From Anaerolineales bacterium UBA877 (GTDB taxonomy: Bacteria > Chloroflexota > Anaerolineae > Anaerolineales > Villigracilaceae), in the NCBI GenBank assembly GCA_002294405.1, contig DBFP01000021.1, positions 3,139 through 28,116 of the forward strand: DNA of 24,978 nt, written 5' to 3'. Position numbers and translations under genes: made by a program. The notes below the pieces were generated by a model, which was given only the letters and a program-made list of their open reading frames with translations, searched no databases and was not told where the DNA came from. Shown piece after piece: positions 1 through 8,397 of this stretch. Positions within the stretch are counted from its first letter, which is position 1. Each line of letters opens with the position of its first letter.

Positions 1-13
1 GGAGGCATTAAGC

Positions 14-394
14 TTAATATCTTCGTTGACCACCACCGCTACCGGGTCCGCGACGGCTCTTTCCACCACCGGGTCCGCCCCTGCCGTAACCGCCGCCGGG
101 TCCACCCCGTCGATCACCATAACCACCGCCGCCAAAACTGCGTTCTTCCCTCGGTCGTGCCAGGTTAACTTTCAAGGGGCGATTTGCCAGCGAATAGCTG
201 TTGAACATCTGGATGGCCTTTTCAGCCTCGCTCTGGTTGCTCATTTCAATGAAGGCGAAACCCTTTGATTGACCTGTGTCTCGATCCTTGATCAGAGCCA
301 CCGATGCAACTGTTCCTGCCTGGGCAAACAGTTCCCGAAGATCTTCCTCTTTCGTATCGTAGGACAAGTTGCCAACATATATTTTAGTTTCCAT
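14..394 (-). CDS. RRM-domain, glycine-rich RNA-binding protein
   Basis: A 126-residue single-RRM protein of the bacterial/cyanobacterial Rbp type, expected to bind single-stranded RNA in the cytoplasm and often linked to cold or stress responses in that family. The RRM spans about residues 4-80, with RNP2 (IYVGNL, 5-10) and RNP1 (KGFAFIEM, 44-51) both intact. Residues 84-126 form a Gly/Arg-rich tail with repeated GGPGGGYGRGG-like units, as in eukaryotic-style glycine-rich RBPs. The ATG is preceded by AGAAGGAG about 11 nt upstream. The next gene on this strand (FabL-like SDR) lies about 145 bp upstream, with a possible terminator hairpin in the gap. The family call is firm; the RNA target cannot be told from sequence. 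Confidence 0.93.
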   Translation of the reverse strand: METKIYVGNLSYDTKEEDLRELFAQAGTVASVALIKDRDTGQSKGFAFIEMSNQSEAEKAIQMFNSYSLANRPLKVNLARPREERSFGGGGYGDRRGGPGGGYGRGGPGGGKSRRGPGSGGGQRRY

Positions 395-433
395 CCGTAT
401 CTCGTCTCCTTCTGACTAGGGCAGCGGGTTAAG

Positions 434-463
434 AAAAAGCCGACCGTCTTGTACAGGTCTGGC
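434..463 (-). terminator. Possible intrinsic terminator or 5'UTR hairpin between the SDR and RRM genes
   Basis: Read on the minus strand, GCC-A-GACC pairs with GGTC-GGC (7 bp with one bulged A, loop about 10 nt), followed by five T. It could end the SDR transcript. Equally, because only about 40 nt separate it from the RRM start codon, it could lie in the RRM 5'UTR. The stem is modest, so confidence is low. Confidence 0.35.
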
Positions 464-538
464 GGTCAATCCACACACAAATCCTTCTGCAAGTGCGCAT
501 ATTCTAACACAAATCCCTCTTAACTGACGGCGGGCTGG

Positions 539-1318
539 CTATTGTCCGACCGGAAGAGTAAAACCCCCATCGACAACAATCACCTGTCCCCGGATCATAA
601 CAGCTGCAGGAGAACAAAGAAAGCCCACCACTTGAGCCACCTCGTCGGGAGTCACCAACCGGCCAGCTGGAGTGGCAGCGATGGCTTTTTTCAAGACGCT
701 TTTATCGGCTAGTTGATCGAAATGCTTCAGCGCATCTGTCTCAACGATACCCGGGGAAACCGCATTGACGATGATGTTTTTTGCTGCCAGTTCTACAGCC
801 AGGTAGCGGGTGAGGCTTTCTATGGCAGCCTTGCTGGCGCCCACCGCCACGTAATCCGGCAGGACCCGGCTGGACCCTGCACTGGTAATGGATACAATTT
901 TCCCTCCCCCCTGCTTTTCCATCAACGGGACAGCACGTTGGGCTGCAAATAACAGCGAACGGGCGTTGATGTTCATCGTCCAATCCCAGCCTTTCGGCTT
1001 TTGCCCCATCGCCGGACGGTTGTACCCTGAAGCGGCATTATGAACATATATGTCAAGCACTCCAAAAGCCGCCTCGGTTTCATAAAATAAGCGCTTGATG
1101 TCCTCCAGTTCACCCATATCCGCTTTAACCAGGAGGGCGCGTTGTCCAAGCACCTCGATCTCATGAACTGTTTCTTCCGCGGGAGCGCGGTTGCGAAAGA
1201 AATTCACGACGATATTGGCGCCATTCCTGGCAAAGTACAAGGCAATGGCGCGACCAATCCCGCGCCCCGAACCCGTGATCAACGCAACCTTGTTCTTGAA
1301 AAGTGTCGATTCCGGCAT
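539..1318 (-). CDS. fabL: Short-chain dehydrogenase, FabL-like enoyl-ACP reductase III
   Basis: A 259-residue Rossmann-fold SDR. The cofactor loop TGSGRGIG is at residues 15-22 and the NNAG-equivalent reads HNAAS (93-97). The active-site Tyr156 and Lys163 are separated by six residues (Y-x6-K), the spacing of enoyl-ACP reductases, rather than the YxxxK of FabG-type ketoreductases. From memory, several stretches closely resemble Bacillus subtilis FabL: WDWTMNINA (111-119), LTRYLAVEL (169-177), IIVNAVS (182-188), TDALKHF (194-200) and MIRGQxIVVDGG near the end. This supports an NADPH-dependent enoyl-ACP reductase in the last step of fatty-acid elongation. AAGGAG lies 5 nt before the ATG. A generic SDR oxidoreductase remains the fallback; no other fab gene is nearby. 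Confidence 0.8.
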   Translation of the reverse strand: MPESTLFKNKVALITGSGRGIGRAIALYFARNGANIVVNFFRNRAPAEETVHEIEVLGQRALLVKADMGELEDIKRLFYETEAAFGVLDIYVHNAASGYNRPAMGQKPKGWDWTMNINARSLLFAAQRAVPLMEKQGGGKIVSITSAGSSRVLPDYVAVGASKAAIESLTRYLAVELAAKNIIVNAVSPGIVETDALKHFDQLADKSVLKKAIAATPAGRLVTPDEVAQVVGFLCSPAAVMIRGQVIVVDGGFTLPVGQ

Positions 1319-1520
1319 GCGTTCTCCTTATTGTTCTGTTGCACGACCGAGTATAACATGGGGATTATTCCATTTTTCCTGGGATAAAAGCATTGGATTT
1401 ATTGGTAATGAAGAAAGATAATTGTCATGGATATATACTTAAAAACGTACTTGCCGCTTCCCTGAGAAATTCGGTATGTACCTACTGAAGATAGCTGCTG
1501 GTTCCAGTCGAAAGGTTTAG

Positions 1521-1550
1521 TTTACCCCACGGATAAACTGATATTATGAT
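1521..1550 (+). promoter_or_regulatory. Candidate sigma-70-type promoter of the aminotransferase gene
   Basis: TTTACC (1521-1526) and TATGAT (1545-1550) are separated by 18 nt and lie 30 nt before the start codon, inside the 261-bp divergent intergenic region 1319-1579. The match is reasonable but was read by eye. The rest of that region is AT-rich with no other clear element. For the divergent SDR gene, a TATACT box is visible on the minus strand at 1351-1356. Confidence 0.35.
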
Positions 1551-1579
1551 ACGATTCGGAAAACATCCAAGAGGTTTCC

Positions 1580-2929
1580 ATGGTTGACATTTCTGATTCG
1601 GATATTCTGTCGCTTTCAAGGGAGCATGTATTCTGGACCTGGTCGGCCCAAGCCAAGGTCGATCCCATCCCGGTTAAACGCGCCGAGGGAGTCTATTTCT
1701 GGGACACCTCCGGCAAACGCTACTTGGATTTCAACTCGATGACCATGTGCGTGAATATTGGTCATGGTAACCAGCGGGTGATCGAAGCCATGGTAGACCA
1801 GGCTCGTGAATTACCTTATGCCGCCCCCGGCATGGCAACCCGCATCCGGGCCCTTGCCAGCAAAATGGTCGCACAGGTATCCCCCGGCGGTGCATTGAAA
1901 AAGGTACTCTTCACCCTGGGCGGGGCGGATGCCAACGAGAATGCTATTAAACTGGCACGCGGCTACACAGGACGCTTCAAGATCCTTGCCCGATACCGTT
2001 CTTACCACGGTGCCACTGCCGGAGCCATGGCTCTCACCGGTGACCCGCGCCGGGTTGCCTGGGAACCGGGTCTTATGCCCGGCGTGGTGCACTTTCTTGA
2101 CCCGTATCGATACCGCTCCACATTCCACCGTACCAATGCGGATATATCAGAGCAGGAGTTTTGCCAGGATTATTTAAATCACCTTGAAGAGATCATCCGC
2201 TACGAAGGTCCCGGGACGATTGCTGCCGTACTGATCGAATCGGTAACCGGGACGAACGGCATCATCATTCCTCCGGATGGATATCTGCAGGGACTGCGCG
2301 CCTTATGTGACCGGTATGGGATCGTCATGATCGCAGATGAAGTGATGAGCGGTTTTGGACGCACTGGGAAATGGTTCGGGGTGGACCATTGGGGGGTTGT
2401 ACCAGACATCATGACCATGGCAAAAGGACTCACCTCAGCCTATGCCCCTCTGGGTGCAGTGGCTATGAAACCCGAGATCGCCCGGGCGTTTGATGAACAT
2501 GCGTTTGAAAGCGGGCTGACCTACACCTCCCACCCGGTGTCCCTTGCAGCCGCAGTGGCAAACATCCAGGTCATAAAAGATGAGCGGATCGTTGAACATG
2601 CCGCTGAAATGGGACCGGTGTTGCATAAATTGCTGGCGGACTTGGGAGAGAACCATCCCTCTGTGGGGGAAGCGCGGAACATCGGATTATTCGGTGTCCT
2701 CGAGCTGGTTAAGAACCGCGAGACAAAGGAACCGATGGCTCCGTGGAACGGTTCTTCTCCTGAAATGGTTTCCTTCCGCAAGTATTGTGCAGATCACGGT
2801 CTCTACTTTTATACCCACTGGCACACGGTGTTGATCATTCCTCCATTGATCATCAGCGAAGATCAATTGAAGGAAGGCGCTGCCATTCTGGACAAGGCGT
2901 TGGAGATCACGGATAAGGCAACACAGTAA
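1580..2929 (+). CDS. Class III PLP-dependent aminotransferase
   Basis: A 449-residue fold-type I aminotransferase of class III, probably moving an amino group from an omega-amino acid or amine to a keto acid in the cytoplasm. Visible landmarks are GGADANENAIKLAR (114-127, cofactor phosphate region), YHGAT (142-146), ADEV with Asp253 (pyridine nitrogen), and the Schiff-base lysine Lys282 in MAKGLTSAYAPLGA. The TYTSHP segment (314-319) corresponds to the usual TYSGHP. The nearest well-known relatives by motif style are taurine/beta-alanine-pyruvate type transaminases, but the substrate cannot be fixed. The start ATG follows AAGAGG by 6 nt. The gene stands alone, divergent from the SDR and convergent with fumC, so context gives no pathway. 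Confidence 0.9.
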   Translation: MVDISDSDILSLSREHVFWTWSAQAKVDPIPVKRAEGVYFWDTSGKRYLDFNSMTMCVNIGHGNQRVIEAMVDQARELPYAAPGMATRIRALASKMVAQVSPGGALKKVLFTLGGADANENAIKLARGYTGRFKILARYRSYHGATAGAMALTGDPRRVAWEPGLMPGVVHFLDPYRYRSTFHRTNADISEQEFCQDYLNHLEEIIRYEGPGTIAAVLIESVTGTNGIIIPPDGYLQGLRALCDRYGIVMIADEVMSGFGRTGKWFGVDHWGVVPDIMTMAKGLTSAYAPLGAVAMKPEIARAFDEHAFESGLTYTSHPVSLAAAVANIQVIKDERIVEHAAEMGPVLHKLLADLGENHPSVGEARNIGLFGVLELVKNRETKEPMAPWNGSSPEMVSFRKYCADHGLYFYTHWHTVLIIPPLIISEDQLKEGAAILDKALEITDKATQ

Positions 2930-3001
2930 AATAATTTCGGCTCATGTTGACAGGGGGGAGACTCCAAAAATGATAATGTGCTACAAAAGGGCGGGTATTT
3001 C

Positions 3002-3019
3002 CATTAATTAGAATTAATG
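3002..3019. terminator. Weak AT-rich inverted repeat between convergent genes
   Basis: CATTAAT and ATTAATG form a perfect 7-bp repeat around a TAGA loop, followed on the plus strand by TTTATTTT. It lies between the aminotransferase and fumC ends and touches the fumC stop codon. The stem is almost all A-T, so terminator strength is doubtful. Confidence 0.25.
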
Positions 3020-3020
3020 T

Positions 3021-4424
3021 TTATTTTGGTTTGATCATCGCCTTTGGGCTGACGACCCTGTCGAATTCCTCTGCACTTATAAAACCACCTCCAACTGCTT
3101 CTTCCCGCAGGGAGGTGCCATTCTTTAATGCCAATTTTGCGATCAAGGCTGCCTTGTCGTAACCGATATGGGGTGACAGCGAGGTGACCAGCATGAGAGA
3201 TCTTTCAAGCAGCTCAGCGATCCGCTGGCGATTGGGCTTAATTCCCACGATGCAGTGATCGGTCAGGCTCATGACCGCCTCCCCAAGCAGGCGGATGGAC
3301 TGCAACACGTTGTAAGCGATGACAGGTTTAAATGCATTGAGTTCCAGGTGCCCCTGGGAACCGGCAAATGTGACCGTGGCGTGGTTGCCCATCACCTGTG
3401 CGCAAACCATGCTCATGGCCTCGCATTGGGTTGGATTTACCTTCCCGGGCATGATGGAAGAGCCGGGCTCATTCTCCGGCAGGGATATTTCGCCGAGTCC
3501 GGAACGTGGACCGGAGGCAAGCAAGCGGATATCATTGGCAATCTTGTAGAGACCCACCACGATGGTGTTCAATACCCCCGATATCTCCACCATGGCGTCG
3601 TGGGCAGCCAATGCTTCGAACTTGTTGGGAGCCGAGGAGAAAGGCAGGTGCGTGAATTTTGCCACTTCCCGGGCAAATTTCCGGTCAAAACCGGCTTTGG
3701 CGTTTAAACCCGTACCAACCGCAGTACCGCCTTGTGCCAGTGGGTACAGCCGCTTAAGGCTGTCGTTTATCCTGTCGATTCCCAGGCTCACCTGGGCGGC
3801 GTAACCGGAAAATTCCTGTCCCAAGGTAAGCGGGGTGGCATCCTGTAAATGGGTCCGTCCGATCTTGATGATGTCATTCCAGGCTTCGGATTTTTCCGTT
3901 AGAACCTGGTAAAGATGCCTCAGTGCAGGAATGAGAACAACTTTCAATTGTTCCACCGTGGCGATGTGCATGGCTGTGGGGAAGGTATCGTTTGATGATT
4001 GGCTGAGATTGACATGATCGTTCGGATGGACAGGGATTTTGGATCCCATGACTCCACCCAGCCGATGGTTGGCCAGGTTGGAAATCACCTCGTTTGCGTT
4101 CATATTGGATTGCGTCCCGGAACCTGTCTGCCAGATGACCAGGGGGAAATTATCATCCAATTTGCCATCGATCACATCCAGCGCTGCATCCGCGATCGCT
4201 TTTCCGATTTTGTTATCAATGGTATTCATGGAGATATTTGTTATTGCTGCACAGCGCTTGACGATTCCCAAAGCGCGGATTAAAGATCGGGGAAGGTGTT
4301 CTTCCCCGATAATAAAATTCTCGAGTGAACGCTGCGTCTGTGCACCCCAATATTTGTCCGCCGGCACGCTGATTTCCCCCAAGGAATCAGTTTCTATGCG
4401 TGTATTCATCACATTATTATTCAT
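3021..4424 (-). CDS. fumC: Fumarate hydratase class II
   Basis: A 467-residue class II (iron-independent) fumarase that interconverts fumarate and malate in the TCA cycle; the family is a homotetramer. The signature [11 protein letters not shown] is at 321-331, with catalytic Ser322. The second catalytic residue, His192, lies in RTHLQDATP (190-198). Both are offset by four from E. coli FumC S318/H188. The substrate-binding stretches [11 protein letters not shown] (102-112) and [11 protein letters not shown] (143-153) are intact. The N-terminus ([26 protein letters not shown]) is canonical. AGAGGT precedes the ATG by 4 nt and overlaps the end of the upstream DUF1697 gene, whose stop lies 2 bp before this start, so the two are cotranscribed and probably translationally coupled. 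Length is normal. Confidence 0.97.
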   Translation of the reverse strand: MNNNVMNTRIETDSLGEISVPADKYWGAQTQRSLENFIIGEEHLPRSLIRALGIVKRCAAITNISMNTIDNKIGKAIADAALDVIDGKLDDNFPLVIWQTGSGTQSNMNANEVISNLANHRLGGVMGSKIPVHPNDHVNLSQSSNDTFPTAMHIATVEQLKVVLIPALRHLYQVLTEKSEAWNDIIKIGRTHLQDATPLTLGQEFSGYAAQVSLGIDRINDSLKRLYPLAQGGTAVGTGLNAKAGFDRKFAREVAKFTHLPFSSAPNKFEALAAHDAMVEISGVLNTIVVGLYKIANDIRLLASGPRSGLGEISLPENEPGSSIMPGKVNPTQCEAMSMVCAQVMGNHATVTFAGSQGHLELNAFKPVIAYNVLQSIRLLGEAVMSLTDHCIVGIKPNRQRIAELLERSLMLVTSLSPHIGYDKAALIAKLALKNGTSLREEAVGGGFISAEEFDRVVSPKAMIKPK

Positions 4425-4426
4425 GC

Positions 4427-4993
4427 TTACCTCTGTTTCAATATCTCATACAATGCAGAGACGGTTTTCCAGTTGCGGGTCGTGGCTGATACCTTTAACT
4501 TCCGTTCAAAGAAATTATTGGATAATTTTGTCCTGCCATACCCATTTTGACATAAAAGATAAACTTCTCTCTCGATAATCAGGAATTCGTCATTGTTGAT
4601 TTTACTGGTTTGTTGGGGATCTGAAGTGCTTAAGAGATTGCTAATCGTGGATTCTGGTGGGATTTGGAATAAGAAGGTAATGTACAGTTTTTCGGGGTCC
4701 CCATTTCTTTTGGTGATAAATGGATTGCCTTCCTTGATTTTCATAAAACTATTTTTGTCGCGCAGCAGCACCTGGACACTTGATCCAAAGGATTGAGTAA
4801 TTCCAGCTTCAATGCTTCTGGCAAGGAGGAAAGGATTTTGTTCCGGGCTGTCGAATACCACGTTCCCGCTCTGGAGATAAAGTACCAAATTCTCCAAATT
4901 CAATGATTCGTAGAGCTGCTTAAGGGCATGCATGCGTATCTTATTTTGACCGCTGACATTAATACCCCTCAAAAGCGAAACATAAGTTTTCAT
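4427..4993 (-). CDS. DUF1697 family protein
   Basis: A 188-residue member of DUF1697, a widespread bacterial family of unknown function. The typical opening [18 protein letters not shown] (4-21), [10 protein letters not shown] (38-47) and the C-terminal block [23 protein letters not shown] (positions about 156-178) are all recognisable. GGAG sits 6 nt before the ATG. The stop codon is 2 bp from the fumC start, making this the first gene of a two-gene unit. Its base composition looks more AT-rich than the flanking fumC, aminotransferase and hutH genes, which may reflect separate acquisition; this is an impression, not a computed value. No enzymatic role can be assigned. Confidence 0.9.
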   Translation of the reverse strand: MKTYVSLLRGINVSGQNKIRMHALKQLYESLNLENLVLYLQSGNVVFDSPEQNPFLLARSIEAGITQSFGSSVQVLLRDKNSFMKIKEGNPFITKRNGDPEKLYITFLFQIPPESTISNLLSTSDPQQTSKINNDEFLIIEREVYLLCQNGYGRTKLSNNFFERKLKVSATTRNWKTVSALYEILKQR

Positions 4994-5116
4994 TCATTAC
5001 TCCATTTGGATGACCTCACAGCGTGTCAAAAAAGATATTCTATCACTCACATCCTAATATTAATAAATATTTGATGAAAGTTGGGGGAAGAAGTTGCTAG
5101 TTTCTGTTTGTTATTA

Positions 5117-5153
5117 GCAAATGGACCATCGAAAACTTCGACCATCCTTTTGC
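5117..5153. repeat. Interrupted hairpin with an embedded direct repeat upstream of the ammonia-lyase gene
   Basis: GCAAA/TTTGC plus GGA/TCC form the outer arms (one T-T mismatch between them), and TCGAA/TTCGA forms an inner 5-bp stem with an AAC loop. GACCATC occurs twice (5124-5130 and 5140-5146). It lies 80-117 bp before the lyase start codon in the 240-bp gap 4994-5233. It could be a regulator operator or an RNA hairpin; the function is unknown. Confidence 0.35.
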
Positions 5154-5233
5154 TGCTCATTTCATATCAAGTTTCTGTTCCACACCTCCCGATGGGGTAA
5201 AATCAAGGCACATGAACCATTAAGGAGAGTTGC

Positions 5234-6757
5234 ATGACGATTATTTTAGACGGTTCTTCACTGACTGTGGAAAAGCTCATTTCAATCGCCCGCTTCAGCG
5301 AAAAAGTGGAACTGGCTCCCGAAGCCATGGAACGGATCCAAATCTGCCGGGCAATGCTTGAAGAGAAGCTGGCAGCACACGAAATCATGTATGGCACCAA
5401 CACCGGTATCGGTGAATTTTCAGAGAAGATCCTTTCCGACGAACAGGTGACTGAATTCCAAAAGTATCTCGTTTATAACCATGCCGCGGGGATCGGGGAA
5501 CCAGTGCCTGTTGAGCAGGTACGCGCCGCTTTGGCAGGACGCATCAATGTCCATGCCCATGGGAATTCAGGCTGCCGTCCAGAAATCACCCTGACCCTGG
5601 TAGCGATGCTTAACAAAGGAGTCACACCGGTGGTGTGCAATAAAGGCTCCGTTGGTGCCAGCGGAGATCTGGCTCCAATGGCGCAAGCCATGCTCCTACT
5701 GATGGGGGAGGGAGAAGCCTTTTTTAAGGGGGAATTGCTTCCGGGTGGTGAAGCCATGGAACGGGCTGGGATTCCTGTCCCTGGTCTCCAGGCACGGGAT
5801 GGGCTTGCAGCCATAAATGGTTCCAACCTTCTGACCGCCATGTCAGCCCTCCAAATATATGATATGGAACGCTTCCTCAAACAAGCGGAGATAGCCGCAG
5901 CAATGTCCATTGAAGCTCTGATGGGGAATCTCAGACCTTACAATACCAAGCTCCACGAGCTGCGGGGTTTCAAGGGCGCAATCGCTTCAGCCAAAAACCT
6001 GATGAAGGTGATCACCGGGTCCGACCTGACCACTGGAAAGGTAAAAACCAAGGTGCAGGACGCTTACTCGATGCGTTCAACACCCCAAGTCATTGGAGCA
6101 GCTCGTGATGCCATCGCTTTTGCCCGGTCACAGGTGGAGATTGAATTAAATGGTGTGGGCGACAACCCCATATTTGTCCCTGAGGATAAATTAACCTTGA
6201 CGGGAGCGAATTTCCAGGGGTCACCTGTAGCCCTCCCGATGGACATGGCTGGGATTGCCATTACCATGGTTTGCGTGATGGCTGAACGTCGCCTGAACCG
6301 GTTAACCAACCCCGCGCTTTCACAAGGATTGCCAGATTTCCTGGCTCACGATCCGGGATTCTTCTCTGGTATGATGCTCAGCCAATACACCGCCGATCAT
6401 CTAATCGTGGAGCAGCGCATTCTTTCAACACCGGCTAGCAACCAGTCAATCCCCGCCGCCGCTGACCAGGAAGATTTTGTATCGATGGGCATGAACACCG
6501 CACTAAAAAATGCGCAGATCTTGGAAAATGCCTGGGGAGTTCTGGGCATCGAGTTTATGGGAGCGGCCCAAGCCCTGGATTTCAGAGAATTCACACCCGG
6601 TAAGGGAACCCAGAAGGCGCGTGAAGTGATCCGAAAGCATGTCAAACACCTCGAAGTTGACCGACCGCTGTACCCGGACCATAATGCCATGAAATCACTC
6701 GTAAAATCAGGCGAGATTTTGGAAGCAGTAGAAAGAGAAATCGGATCCCTGGAATAA
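5234..6757 (+). CDS. hutH: Aromatic amino acid lyase, probable histidine ammonia-lyase
   Basis: A 507-residue MIO-dependent lyase expected to deaminate histidine to urocanate. The self-cyclising Ala142-Ser143-Gly144 lies in GSVGASGDLAP. Residues equivalent to Pseudomonas putida HutH are present: Tyr53 (YGTNTG), His83, Asn195 (INGSN), Tyr278 and Arg281 (QDAYSMR), Phe327 and Glu413 (QED). His83 and Glu413 favour histidine over tyrosine or phenylalanine. Two changes stand out: the residue before His83 is Asn82 where HutH normally has Ser, and the usual QEDH reads QEDF. TAAGGAG lies 6 nt before the ATG; a TAAAAT box is at 5198-5203. No hutU, hutI or hutF is in the window, so use in histidine catabolism is inferred from the protein alone. 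Length is standard. Confidence 0.85.
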   Translation: MTIILDGSSLTVEKLISIARFSEKVELAPEAMERIQICRAMLEEKLAAHEIMYGTNTGIGEFSEKILSDEQVTEFQKYLVYNHAAGIGEPVPVEQVRAALAGRINVHAHGNSGCRPEITLTLVAMLNKGVTPVVCNKGSVGASGDLAPMAQAMLLLMGEGEAFFKGELLPGGEAMERAGIPVPGLQARDGLAAINGSNLLTAMSALQIYDMERFLKQAEIAAAMSIEALMGNLRPYNTKLHELRGFKGAIASAKNLMKVITGSDLTTGKVKTKVQDAYSMRSTPQVIGAARDAIAFARSQVEIELNGVGDNPIFVPEDKLTLTGANFQGSPVALPMDMAGIAITMVCVMAERRLNRLTNPALSQGLPDFLAHDPGFFSGMMLSQYTADHLIVEQRILSTPASNQSIPAAADQEDFVSMGMNTALKNAQILENAWGVLGIEFMGAAQALDFREFTPGKGTQKAREVIRKHVKHLEVDRPLYPDHNAMKSLVKSGEILEAVEREIGSLE

Positions 6758-6849
6758 GTCGCCTTATTCTCAACGCATAAGGAATGAACCTTTTCATGGA
6801 GAACAGGCAACAATAGGAATCCTATATTCATTTTGAACATTATCACCCC

Positions 6850-8376
6850 ATGCAAAAACTTTCCCAGCTAACCCGTACCTCATTCCTCCTGGCTTTTTTC
6901 TTCACATTTGACAAAGCCCTGGCATTTTTAAAAGCACTCCTATTCAACCGAATTGTCGGATTGGATGGGATGGGGATTTTTGGCGCCTCCAACAACATAC
7001 CCGATTATCTTTCAGCCTTGCTGTCCGGAGGAGCGTTGGGAATGGCCTTTATCCCCATTCTAAGGGAATACATTGACAGGCAGGGTCGCCCGGCAGCCTG
7101 GGATTTGTTTTCACGGGTAATTAATTTGGCATTTCTCCTGACCGGGGCAGTTTCAGCAATCATCATTGCCCTAGCTGATCCCTTGGTGCGCTACATTATC
7201 GTCCCCCACTTTACCCCTGAAAACCAAGCGCTAACCATATCTTTGATGCGCCTCGATCTTTTTGCCATCCTTCTATTTTCCATTAGTGGATTGGTTATGT
7301 CGGGTTTACAAGCCAACAAGCATTTCCTTCTTCCTGCGCTGGCCCCTATTTTTTACAACCTTGGACAAATATTCGGAGTTACCATTCTAACCCCCAGCCA
7401 GGGTCTTCATCTTGGCTCGGTTGTCCTTCCTGCTTTTGGAATGGGACTTTATGGGATGGTCTACGGGGTCATCCTTGGGGCTGCCATGCACCTTTTAATC
7501 CAGGTCCCCGGACTTATCCGTTACCAATTTCATTGGCATCCGGTAATTGGGTTGAAAACAGCAGGTGTCCAGCGGGTGCTTATCCTGCTATGGCCGCGTG
7601 TGTTGACGATGGCCAGCATCCAGGCTTATTTTGTCGCCCGGGATAGTTTAGCCTCGCGCTACTCCAGCACCGGAGTTGGAGCGTTAAACCTCGGGTGGAC
7701 GATACAACAGGTTCCAGAAACGGTGATTGGGACAGCCATAGCCATTGCCTTGCTGCCAACATTGGCGGAGTTGCTCAATGGGGATCACCTCGATGCCTTT
7801 CGTGAAACGGTAAACCGAGCCTTGCGAGTAATGCTGGCGTTAAGCCTACCCACTGCCATTCTCCTTTCCATCGGCATTCGACCGCTCGTGGCAGGTTTCT
7901 TTGGCTATGGAACAGGGCAGCTCGATCTGGTCACATGGTGCACTTGGGCTTTTCTTTTCGGCTTGCTGGGTGATGTTTGGCTGGAAACTGCCGTGCGATC
8001 ATTCTATGCCAACCAGGACACACGCACCCCCCTGGTAGCCGCCTTCATCCAAGTGGTTTTTTTCATCTTGCTCGCCTGGTTGTTCTCCTCCTGGATTGGT
8101 CTGCCAGGCATCCCCCTGGCAGCGGCTCTAACATTCACAGTCCAGGCTGCAGCATTGCTTTTTCTCCAGAACCGGAAATTCCCCGGGTTACTGAAAATGA
8201 ATGGAACCATTTTTAGGACCGCAGCCGGTGCCCTTGCCGGCGGAATGGTGGCATACATCGGAATGCACTTCTTGCCTTTCTCCGCCCCCATCGCTGCATT
8301 AGTCGCTCTGGGAGGCGGTGCCTTGGTGGTTTTACCTTTCATATGGAAAGAAGTGGCACTACTTCTGCGACTATAA
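6850..8376 (+). CDS. murJ: Lipid II flippase MurJ (MviN family)
   Basis: A 508-residue polytopic inner-membrane protein of the MOP superfamily, expected to flip undecaprenyl-linked lipid II across the membrane for peptidoglycan synthesis. It is hydrophobic throughout, with roughly 13-14 membrane segments judged by eye. MviN/MurJ landmarks include the N-terminal FNRIVGLDGMGIFGAS region, LAPIFYNLGQIFG (positions about 163-175) and VRSFYANQDTRTP (positions about 384-396), matching the family pattern of YNLG and FYAxxDTRTP. The start is the ATG at 6850; there is no convincing ribosome binding site, only a CATTAT box 6 nt before the ATG. It follows the lyase gene by 92 bp and runs into the TPR-like gene 21 bp downstream. 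Its presence agrees with the other cell-wall genes in the window. Confidence 0.93.
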   Translation: MQKLSQLTRTSFLLAFFFTFDKALAFLKALLFNRIVGLDGMGIFGASNNIPDYLSALLSGGALGMAFIPILREYIDRQGRPAAWDLFSRVINLAFLLTGAVSAIIIALADPLVRYIIVPHFTPENQALTISLMRLDLFAILLFSISGLVMSGLQANKHFLLPALAPIFYNLGQIFGVTILTPSQGLHLGSVVLPAFGMGLYGMVYGVILGAAMHLLIQVPGLIRYQFHWHPVIGLKTAGVQRVLILLWPRVLTMASIQAYFVARDSLASRYSSTGVGALNLGWTIQQVPETVIGTAIAIALLPTLAELLNGDHLDAFRETVNRALRVMLALSLPTAILLSIGIRPLVAGFFGYGTGQLDLVTWCTWAFLFGLLGDVWLETAVRSFYANQDTRTPLVAAFIQVVFFILLAWLFSSWIGLPGIPLAAALTFTVQAAALLFLQNRKFPGLLKMNGTIFRTAAGALAGGMVAYIGMHFLPFSAPIAALVALGGGALVVLPFIWKEVALLLRL

Positions 8377-8390
8377 TCCTGGAGTATAAT
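8372..8390 (+). promoter_or_regulatory. Tandem TATAAT boxes before the TPR-like gene
   Basis: Two perfect TATAAT hexamers are at 8372-8377 (over the murJ stop codon) and 8385-8390. The second ends 7 nt before the ATG at 8398, which would place the transcript start at or next to the start codon. No good -35 match is seen. The GGAG at 8381-8384 is 13 nt from the ATG, rather far for a ribosome binding site. Confidence 0.45.
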
Positions 8391-8397
8391 CGCCCCC

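Noticed and set aside
26..268. Thr/Ala-rich plus-strand frame opposite the RRM gene
   Set aside because: It is the reverse reading of the Gly/Arg-rich tail; low complexity alone explains the open frame.
1427..1465. Short frame MDIYLKTYLPLP upstream of the aminotransferase, resembling a leader peptide
   Set aside because: No terminator or alternative hairpins follow it, the candidate promoter lies downstream of it, and its residue bias does not match the downstream gene.
6762..6782. CCTTAT/ATAAGG inverted repeat after the ammonia-lyase gene as a terminator
   Set aside because: Only 6 bp, AT-rich, with a 9-nt loop and no adjacent T run.
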